From the NCBI GenBank assembly GCA_937924805.1, contig CALDTZ010000122.1, positions 1-42,710 of the forward strand: a stretch of DNA of 42,710 nucleotides, given 5' to 3'. Made by a program: the position numbers and the translations under genes. The stretch is from an uncultured Saprospiraceae bacterium. GTDB taxonomy: Bacteria; Bacteroidota; Bacteroidia; Chitinophagales; Saprospiraceae. Shown here in pieces: positions 9,333 through 15,648 of this stretch. Under the pieces are notes generated by a model that ran no database searches, was not told where the DNA came from, and saw only the letters and a program-made list of their open reading frames with translations. The number at the start of each line of letters is the position of its first letter. The first letter of the stretch is position 1.

Positions 9333-10025
9333 ATGAAGCAAATGAAATCACTATTTTTATTTTTCGGTCTATTGATTATGTCTTCGTGCTTCTACTCGCC
9401 ATTGCCAAGACCTGTGCCTTTCGTTCCTTTTCCACGTCCTTTGCAAAATTTAAATCAACCCAATATATCCCAAGATAGACCTCCAAACGAGCCAGGCAAA
9501 TGTTACCAAAAATCAGTAGTCTCACCTATGCCTCAATTTGTTTTTCGATATACAGGTACTGAATCAGAACCAGCATTTGTAGAAACCAAAGAAATTGTAA
9601 TTCAAGAAGCATCCACCGAGTGGGTAAAAAAGAAAGCCGATAAAAATTGTCGATCTAGAAACCCAAATGATTGTTTAGTCTGGTGTTTAGTGGAAGTCCC
9701 TTTTGCTTCTGAAATGATACCAATAGTGACCGATACATCTCAACAAAAAGCTTTTGAATGGGTAAATCTTTCTCAAGTCTTCTTAAATGATAAAGATCCC
9801 GAACTCATTTGGACAGAAGTGGTTTGTGCAAATGATGTTACAAATAAAATGCTTATTCAAATCAAACAAAATTTAAATGCGAAAGGGTATTTGATTGATT
9901 CGTTGGATGATCCAATACTAGACGAACAAACGCTTTCTATTCTTGTCCAATACCAAAAAGATCATGGTTTACCATCTGGTTCAATAAATACTGAAACCAT
10001 GATTCATTTGGGTGTTAAATACTAA
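9333..10025 (+). CDS. Lipoprotein with peptidoglycan-binding-like C-terminal domain (first of tandem pair)
   Basis: The 230-residue product has a lipobox ending at Cys19 (LLIMSSC), a Pro-rich tether (PLPRPVPFVPFPRP) and a globular domain opening with GKCYQK. Cysteine motifs shared with the next gene are GKC, DKNC, PNDC and EVVC. Residues about 165-230 (QIKQNLNAKGYLID, then LVQYQKDHGLPSGSINTET) resemble the peptidoglycan-binding PG_binding_1 helix bundle. The same GKCY and W.EV.C layout is known to me from larger OmpA-like proteins of Saprospiria. The role is inferred as an envelope lipoprotein touching the cell wall; no enzyme motif is present. It lies 3 nt after the response regulator and 3 nt before its paralogue. 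Confidence 0.75.
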   Translation: MKQMKSLFLFFGLLIMSSCFYSPLPRPVPFVPFPRPLQNLNQPNISQDRPPNEPGKCYQKSVVSPMPQFVFRYTGTESEPAFVETKEIVIQEASTEWVKKKADKNCRSRNPNDCLVWCLVEVPFASEMIPIVTDTSQQKAFEWVNLSQVFLNDKDPELIWTEVVCANDVTNKMLIQIKQNLNAKGYLIDSLDDPILDEQTLSILVQYQKDHGLPSGSINTETMIHLGVKY

Positions 10026-10028
10026 GGT

Positions 10029-10724
10029 ATGAGACCAACGTATAAATTTTTTCTTTTTATTATTAGCCTACTTTCAATCTATAGTTGTGCCGGATTAGCC
10101 AAGTATGCATATATGGATGATGAAAACCCATCTTCCGATAATATAAGTCCATCCTTCGATAATAACAAACCTTCAGATGGTGGAAAGTGTTATGCAAAAG
10201 TTATAATTCAAGCCAAATATTCAAAAAATGATTTGGAACTTATCATTTATGATGGTGATGAAGACAATCCAGCACATGTAAAAGAAATGGATATTATAAT
10301 CTCAGAAAAATCGTACTACTGGGGGGAAAAAAAGACCGATAAAGATTGTTTGTCTGCGGACCCAAATGGTTGCTTAGAATTGGGTGTAGTGGAGACTCCA
10401 GAAGTAATAGTACCATTTACAATTGTCACCGACACTCTATTACAGCCCAATTTTATAAAAATCAATCAACGTCAATATGTAATAGAATCTGAAGGTGGAT
10501 TTATCGAATGGAAAGAAGTTTTATGCGATCAAAAGATAACTTCGACTTTTGTTGATCAAGTATCAGAAGCTTTAAACCAAGCTGGATTTAATAATAGTAA
10601 TACAGAAGATAAAGCTTGGAATCGTTCCTTGAAATCTGCTTTAGTGAAATATCAAAACCATCACGAATTACCTATCGGACAACTTGATTCTGAAACACTT
10701 AATCATTTAGGTATTTCTCATTAA
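10029..10724 (+). CDS. Paralogous lipoprotein with peptidoglycan-binding-like domain (second of tandem pair)
   Basis: The 231-residue product is a lipoprotein with Cys20 in the lipobox (LLSIYSC), an Asp/Ser/Asn-rich linker and the same fold signature as the preceding gene. That signature is GKCYAK, DKDC, PNGC, IVTDT, FIEWKEVLC, then ALVKYQNHHELPIGQLDSET and HLG at the end. The four shared cysteines are in matching positions, which suggests conserved disulfides. Apart from these blocks the two proteins have diverged strongly, and the tethers are unrelated (Pro-rich versus acidic). The pair therefore looks like an old tandem duplication. It ends the four-gene signalling core; the next gene starts only 18 nt later. 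Confidence 0.75.
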   Translation: MRPTYKFFLFIISLLSIYSCAGLAKYAYMDDENPSSDNISPSFDNNKPSDGGKCYAKVIIQAKYSKNDLELIIYDGDEDNPAHVKEMDIIISEKSYYWGEKKTDKDCLSADPNGCLELGVVETPEVIVPFTIVTDTLLQPNFIKINQRQYVIESEGGFIEWKEVLCDQKITSTFVDQVSEALNQAGFNNSNTEDKAWNRSLKSALVKYQNHHELPIGQLDSETLNHLGISH

Positions 10725-10742
10725 TTAAGTACTTTCACGATT

Positions 10743-11132
10743 ATGAATCAACGAATATTTCAATTTGCGCTCGTCGTAAAAGATTATGATGAAGCGATCG
10801 AATTCTACACCCAAAAACTTCATTTTGAATTGATCGAAGATACCAAACTCAATGAGGTAAAACGATGGGTACGAATCAAACCCAAAGGCAGTGGGGATTG
10901 TGCGATCTTATTAGCAAAAGCTAAAAATGAGCAAGAAGCTAATAGCATCGGTAATCAAACCGGAGGCAGAGTGTTTTTATTTATGCACACCGATGATCTT
11001 GATCGAGATTATCAACATCTTAAAAAACAAAACATTACCATTGTTAGAGAACCAACCATAGAGCCTTTTGGAAAAGTATGTGTGTTTGCTGATTTATATG
11101 GAAACCTATGGGACTTAATTCAACCAGTCTAA
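10743..11132 (+). CDS. VOC family protein (glyoxalase/bleomycin-resistance fold)
   Basis: The 129-residue product has the two beta-alpha-beta-beta-beta halves of the vicinal oxygen chelate fold. The first opens FQFALVVKDYDEAIEFYTQK and the second VFLFMHTDDLDRDYQHL. It ends in FADLYGNLWDLIQP, the usual C-terminal strand. At least one expected metal ligand is altered: the first strand lacks the usual His, and the terminal position is Asp in WDL rather than Glu. A canonical metal site is therefore doubtful. The substrate is unknown. The gene sits in the long plus-strand run, 18 nt after the lipoprotein and 47 nt before the DUF4286 gene. Confidence 0.85.
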   Translation: MNQRIFQFALVVKDYDEAIEFYTQKLHFELIEDTKLNEVKRWVRIKPKGSGDCAILLAKAKNEQEANSIGNQTGGRVFLFMHTDDLDRDYQHLKKQNITIVREPTIEPFGKVCVFADLYGNLWDLIQPV

Positions 11133-11179
11133 ATCCTTGATTTAATAATTCCCTATCTTTCCGTAGAAATAAATTTACG

Positions 11180-11497
11180 ATGGAAAAGATAGTGTACAAT
11201 GTTACGGTGAAGATTGCAGATTCTGTAGAATCAGATTGGATTAAATGGATGGAAAAAGTACACATTCCAGCGGTAATGGAAACAGCTTGTTTTGAATCTG
11301 CACAGTTTCAGAAAATCTTACGACAAGACGATGATGGAGGTAATAGCTATGCCATCCAATATTTGTGCCCTTCAATGAAAACGCTACATGGGTATCAAGT
11401 CCACCATGCACAGCGACTTCAAAAAGAACATCATGAAAAGTTTGAAGGCCATTATGTTGCTTTTAGAACACTTATGGAAGTCAAACGTTTCTATTAG
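11180..11497 (+). CDS. DUF4286 family protein
   Basis: The 105-residue cytoplasmic protein matches the Bacteroidota DUF4286 pattern. It opens IVYNVTVKIADSVESDWIKW, then has MEKVHIPAVMETACFE, an AIQYLCPSMKTL strand-helix and the closing HYVAFRTLMEVKRFY. The fold is probably ferredoxin-like (dimeric alpha/beta barrel class); no catalytic function is known. A weak promoter candidate precedes it (TTG at 11137, TATCTTTC at 11154-11161, only 14 nt apart), so it may also be transcribed separately. Confidence 0.85.
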   Translation: MEKIVYNVTVKIADSVESDWIKWMEKVHIPAVMETACFESAQFQKILRQDDDGGNSYAIQYLCPSMKTLHGYQVHHAQRLQKEHHEKFEGHYVAFRTLMEVKRFY

Positions 11498-11509
11498 AAT
11501 AAATCGTCG

Positions 11510-12781
11510 TTGAAAAATCTAAAAGCACTTATTCTTCTTTTTATTGCTAATATGATATCTGGTGCTGCACAAGGTATTAGTATGATAGCAATACCATGGT
11601 ATTTTGCGAAAGCTGGACAAATGCAGTATTTCGTCTATGCCTATATTTTAACTAATTTACTAAGTCTCTTATGGGTCCTATATAGCGGTACGATTGTCGA
11701 TCGATTCAAAAGAAAAACAGTTTTCCTTTCAGTCAATCTATTTTCAGGCCTTATTCTAGGAATGATTGCTTTCTATGGATACTACAATAGTGGTTTATCT
11801 ATTGCTTGGGTTGCTGCCGTTTTTGCTTTTACTTTTCTTAATTACAATATACACTATCCCACTCTCTATGCTTTTGTACAGGAATTAACAGATCAAAAAC
11901 AATATAGCAAGGTCACCTCCTTATTAGAAATACAGCATCAATTCACTTCGATTGTCGCCGGAGTCATTGCTACCTTTTTATTAGAGGGAACCAAAGGAGG
12001 AATCGTTAAAATATTTAGTATTGAAATACCGATACCATTTGATATAGAACCATGGACGATTTATGAAATATTTGCCATTGATGCAACGACCTATTTTGCA
12101 TCGTTTATAATCATCTTAGGTATCACTTATGTACCTACTATACAGACAATTATTCAGAAAGGAAGTGTTGTTGATCGATTAAAAACTGGTTTTTCATTTT
12201 TAAATAAAAATAGACCGATTTTCTGGTTTGGAATAGGTTCTTACATTGTATTCTTAACGGTAATACTGGAGGGCTTTTATATCTCTGCAAAATATATTAG
12301 AGATCATTTAATGGCAGGCGGTGATGTTTATGCGACAAATGAAATATCGTATTCAATAGGTGCACTTGTATCTGGGATTATTGTTAGAAAAGTATTTGCT
12401 AGGATGAACATTCCTAGAGGAATTATTATTATGACGGCGATTACTGCCATCCAGTATTTTATATTAGCTCATACATCTTCCATCATAATCTTGTATTGTA
12501 TGGCCTTTGTATTAGGACTCATGAATGCAGGAACCCGAATATTAAGAGTAACCTATTTGTTTTCAAATGTACCAAACGCACTTTTTGGACGGGTAAGTAG
12601 TATTTTTAACATTTGTAATATCATTTTGAGGGTGTTTTTCTTAGCAATTTTCTCCATTTCCTTCTTTCATGTAGGTAATAACATCATTTATACTTTTGAT
12701 ATATTAACTTTGGGTTTAATTTTTGGAATGATGTTATTAATTTCACAGTATCGTACCTTTGATTTGACAACTAAACCTTAA
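11510..12781 (+). CDS. Major facilitator superfamily transporter
   Basis: The 423-residue protein has about ten to twelve hydrophobic segments and the MFS loop 2-3 signature GTIVDRFKRK near residue 60-75, followed by FLSVNLFSGLILG. The overall layout resembles the EntS-like exporter branch (MFS_3). The substrate cannot be inferred. The likely start is TTG at 11510; the next ATG (11552) would remove part of the first membrane helix. It lies 12 nt after the DUF4286 gene and 4 nt before the acyl-CoA dehydrogenase, implying co-transcription. Confidence 0.85.
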   Translation: MKNLKALILLFIANMISGAAQGISMIAIPWYFAKAGQMQYFVYAYILTNLLSLLWVLYSGTIVDRFKRKTVFLSVNLFSGLILGMIAFYGYYNSGLSIAWVAAVFAFTFLNYNIHYPTLYAFVQELTDQKQYSKVTSLLEIQHQFTSIVAGVIATFLLEGTKGGIVKIFSIEIPIPFDIEPWTIYEIFAIDATTYFASFIIILGITYVPTIQTIIQKGSVVDRLKTGFSFLNKNRPIFWFGIGSYIVFLTVILEGFYISAKYIRDHLMAGGDVYATNEISYSIGALVSGIIVRKVFARMNIPRGIIIMTAITAIQYFILAHTSSIIILYCMAFVLGLMNAGTRILRVTYLFSNVPNALFGRVSSIFNICNIILRVFFLAIFSISFFHVGNNIIYTFDILTLGLIFGMMLLISQYRTFDLTTKP

Positions 12782-12785
12782 TCCT

Positions 12786-13940
12786 ATGAATTTTCAGTTG
12801 ACAGAAGAGCAATTAGCCGTAAAAGAAGCAGCAAGAGACTTTGCGCAGAATGAACTATTACCAGGTGTTATTGAAAGAGATAATCTTCAAAAATTTCCGA
12901 CCGAACAAGTCAAGATGATGGGTGAACTTGGTTTTTTGGGTATGATGGTTAACCCAAAATATGGAGGCGGTGGTATGGACGCTGTTTCATACGTATTAGC
13001 CATGGAAGAAATATCAAAAGTTGACAATTCTTGCTCTGTTATCATGTCCGTAAACAATAGCTTAGTTTGTTGGGGATTAGAAGAATTTGGTACTGAAGAA
13101 CAAAAACAAAAATATTTAACAAAACTGGCGACTGGCCAAATGATTGGCTCTTTCTGTTTAAGTGAACCTGAAGCCGGTAGTGATGCAACAAGTCAACGTA
13201 CGACAGCAGAAGATAAAGGGGACTATTACCTCCTCAATGGGACAAAAAATTGGATCACTAGTGGTGGAACCTCTGGCATCCACTTAGTAATTGCTCAAAC
13301 AGATCCGGAGCTTAAACATAAAGGAATCAATGCATTCATCGTTGAAACGGATATGGAAGGTGTAGTCATTGGTGCCAAAGAAGATAAATTAGGTATTCGA
13401 TCATCAGATACACATACGATCATGTATAATGATGTGAAAGTTCCTAAAGCAAACAGAATCGGTGAAAATGGATTTGGTTTTACCTTTGCAATGAAAGTTC
13501 TATCAGGTGGAAGAATCGGTATTGCTGCTCAAGCATTAGGTATTGCTGCAGGAGCTTACGAATTATCTGTAAAGTATGCAAAAGAACGAACAACCTTTGG
13601 CAAGCCTATTTCAAAACACCAAGCAATCGCGTTTAAAGTTGCTGATATGGCTACTGATATTGAAGCTGCTAGATTATTAGTTTATAGATCAGCTTGGTTA
13701 AAAGATCAACATATGGCATATGACCAGGCAAGTAGTATGGCAAAGTTATTCGCTTCCAGTGTAGCTATGAAACATACTGTAGAAGCCGTACAGATTCATG
13801 GTGGATATGGGTTTGTGAAAGAATACCATGTCGAACGATTAATGAGAGATGCTAAAATTACGCAGATCTATGAAGGCACATCAGAAATTCAACAAATGGT
13901 AATTTCTAGAAACGTATTCAAAGGAACACTTCAAGTCTAA
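12786..13940 (+). CDS. Acyl-CoA dehydrogenase (short-chain/butyryl-CoA type)
   Basis: The 384-residue FAD enzyme introduces a trans-2,3 double bond into acyl-CoA in beta-oxidation, passing electrons to ETF. The N-terminal helical domain opens FQLTEEQLAVKEAARDFA. The middle beta domain has the signatures FCLSEPEAGSD and NGTKNWITSGG. The C-terminal domain has KERTTFGKPISKHQ and the catalytic base Glu363 in YEGTSEIQ. The length and the position of the base in YEGT are those of the short-chain group; exact chain length is not determined. It is embedded between a transporter and an M50 protease with 4 and 7 nt gaps. Confidence 0.95.
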   Translation: MNFQLTEEQLAVKEAARDFAQNELLPGVIERDNLQKFPTEQVKMMGELGFLGMMVNPKYGGGGMDAVSYVLAMEEISKVDNSCSVIMSVNNSLVCWGLEEFGTEEQKQKYLTKLATGQMIGSFCLSEPEAGSDATSQRTTAEDKGDYYLLNGTKNWITSGGTSGIHLVIAQTDPELKHKGINAFIVETDMEGVVIGAKEDKLGIRSSDTHTIMYNDVKVPKANRIGENGFGFTFAMKVLSGGRIGIAAQALGIAAGAYELSVKYAKERTTFGKPISKHQAIAFKVADMATDIEAARLLVYRSAWLKDQHMAYDQASSMAKLFASSVAMKHTVEAVQIHGGYGFVKEYHVERLMRDAKITQIYEGTSEIQQMVISRNVFKGTLQV

Positions 13941-13947
13941 TTAGGAT

Positions 13948-15051
13948 TTGTTTGACCAAAGTATTCAAATAGCTAAATTTGCTGGAATTCCTGTCAAAGT
14001 ACATTGGAGCCTAGGATTATTTATCTTCTTTATTTTTGGGGTCACCTTTTCGGATAGTGGATCTACTTATCAAAGTTTATTTTTTACAGCATATATCGTA
14101 TTACTCTTTATAAGCGTATTACTTCATGAATATGGGCATGCTTTAACAGCGAAACAATTTGGTATAAAAACGAGAGATATTATCTTGAGTCCAATTGGAG
14201 GTTTAGCTCGATTAGAATTTATTCCTGAAATACCAAGGCAAGAACTTATTATCGCATTTGCAGGGCCTTTTGTAAATATTTGTATTGCAGCGATCTTACT
14301 TCCTTTCTTCTTTCTTCTTTCCTTACCGTTTGCTCTTGATTTAGAATATATTATTCAATCGACTTCGGTTGGCGGTATTATTCAAATGTTTTTTTGGATG
14401 AATCTCGTGCTATTTGCTTTCAATTTACTCCCCATATTCCCTATGGATGGGGGAAGGATTCTTAGAGCTCTTCTAAGTTACAAATATGGGCATTTTACTG
14501 CTTCGAAAGTGGCTGTTTTTGTCGGCAAAATATTGGGTATTGCATTATTCTTCTTTTCAATATTTTCTGGCCAATTCATTGCGTCAATAATCGCGGTATT
14601 TATTTTTATATCAGCACATCGAGAGATCACAACTTTATCTTTAAAAGCATTACTCAAGAATACTACTGCTAACAAAGTGATGCGCACTCAATATGAGAAA
14701 ATATATCTTTCTGATACTATAACAAAACCCCTAACAATATTTAAATCAGGAAAAGAACGAAGTTTTTTAGTCTTTGATAATGAAGATAATGTAGTGGGCG
14801 CTATCCATGAGTTATTTCTAGAAGAGGCTGGCAAAAAAGGAAGTTCTTTTGCTACGATTGAAGAAATTCGGTCTGATAAAGTTGGCCATGTTGATCTCCA
14901 CATCTCACTAGAGGATCTTTACCAAGAGCTCAACGAAAAAGCATACAGCATTGTAGGTGTAAAAAACGAAAGCCAAAATCTTGTTGGCGTTATCGACCGA
15001 CATGATTTTGGCTTATTTGTCAAAAAGAATACTAAGTTTCGTTGGTTATAA
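13948..15051 (+). CDS. Site-2-type intramembrane metalloprotease (M50) with C-terminal CBS-like region
   Basis: The 367-residue membrane protease has the zinc motif HEYGH at 60-64 and the second metal-ligand motif NLLPIFPMDGGR with Asp167. About six membrane helices span residues 15-220. The C-terminal region, about 230-365, is soluble and contains two CBS-like units (KVMRTQYEKIYLSDTI, then GVIDRHDFGLFV). This matches the M50B/SpoIVFB-like group with CBS domains. Such enzymes cut membrane-embedded substrates, often anti-sigma factors; the substrate here is unknown. The start is TTG at 13948, 7 nt after the preceding stop. The stop overlaps the stop of the convergent skp gene within the palindrome TTATAA. 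Confidence 0.9.
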   Translation: MFDQSIQIAKFAGIPVKVHWSLGLFIFFIFGVTFSDSGSTYQSLFFTAYIVLLFISVLLHEYGHALTAKQFGIKTRDIILSPIGGLARLEFIPEIPRQELIIAFAGPFVNICIAAILLPFFFLLSLPFALDLEYIIQSTSVGGIIQMFFWMNLVLFAFNLLPIFPMDGGRILRALLSYKYGHFTASKVAVFVGKILGIALFFFSIFSGQFIASIIAVFIFISAHREITTLSLKALLKNTTANKVMRTQYEKIYLSDTITKPLTIFKSGKERSFLVFDNEDNVVGAIHELFLEEAGKKGSSFATIEEIRSDKVGHVDLHISLEDLYQELNEKAYSIVGVKNESQNLVGVIDRHDFGLFVKKNTKFRWL

Positions 15052-15546
15052 TCCCAATTTAGTTCGTAGTGCTGAAGTAAGATCTTCTGTCGTCGCAGCA
15101 TGTAATAAAACACCAGCACTCGAGTCAAAAATCATTGTATATCCTTGTTCTTTTCCTATCGCATCTAGCGCATTTCTTACTTTATCTAAAATAGGCTCAT
15201 ACAACTCTTCTCTTTTCGTACCCAATTTTTGTTGCACCTCAACTTCAAACTTTTGAATCTCTTGTTGCTCTTGTGATAATAACGTTTCTCTTTCTTGCAT
15301 TTGAATCTTAGATAATCCACCACCATTCGCTTCTGTTACATAAGCTTGGTACTTTGCCTCAAAAGATTGGACCTTTTGTTGGCCTAAGGTCATTAATTCT
15401 GCTTGGTAAGCTTGTAATTGATTATCTGCAGTTTTTACATCTGGGTGCTCTGCTAATAATTGAGTAGAATTTACGTATCCAAATTTTTGCGCTTGTAAAG
15501 GTAGGCTAAGCACAAAAGCAAAAAGGATGATAATAATATTTTTCAT
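15046..15546 (-). CDS. skp: OmpH/Skp family periplasmic chaperone
   Basis: The 166-residue product has a signal peptide (IIIILFAFVLSLPLQAQ) and then the OmpH opening KFGYVNSTQLLAEHPD. A long helical hairpin rich in Gln/Glu/Lys follows (QAYQAELMTLGQQKVQSFEA and beyond), and the closing segment is GYTMIFDSSAGVLLHA. It holds unfolded outer-membrane proteins on their way to BamA. I chose the ATG at 15546, which puts the signal peptide at the N terminus; the frame remains open to an ATG at 15576. It is last in the run uppS-bamA-skp. Many Bacteroidota carry two skp copies in this place; only one is seen here. Confidence 0.93.
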   Translation of the reverse strand: MKNIIIILFAFVLSLPLQAQKFGYVNSTQLLAEHPDVKTADNQLQAYQAELMTLGQQKVQSFEAKYQAYVTEANGGGLSKIQMQERETLLSQEQQEIQKFEVEVQQKLGTKREELYEPILDKVRNALDAIGKEQGYTMIFDSSAGVLLHAATTEDLTSALRTKLGL

Positions 15547-15648
15547 TTTATTTGTTTTATATTTCTTATTGTTCAATTCTTGTCTATAACATCAATGCCA
15601 TCTAAAGCATTGCAAATATTTAAATTTTAACTTGGAATTAATAAATGA

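Noticed and set aside
10743..11132. VOC protein as an antibiotic (bleomycin/fosfomycin) resistance gene
   Set aside because: The metal ligands are not all conserved and the context is not resistance-related; only the fold is supported.
15547..15576. Ten-residue extension of Skp
   Set aside because: It places charged residues before an otherwise perfect signal peptide; the ATG at 15546 is the natural start.
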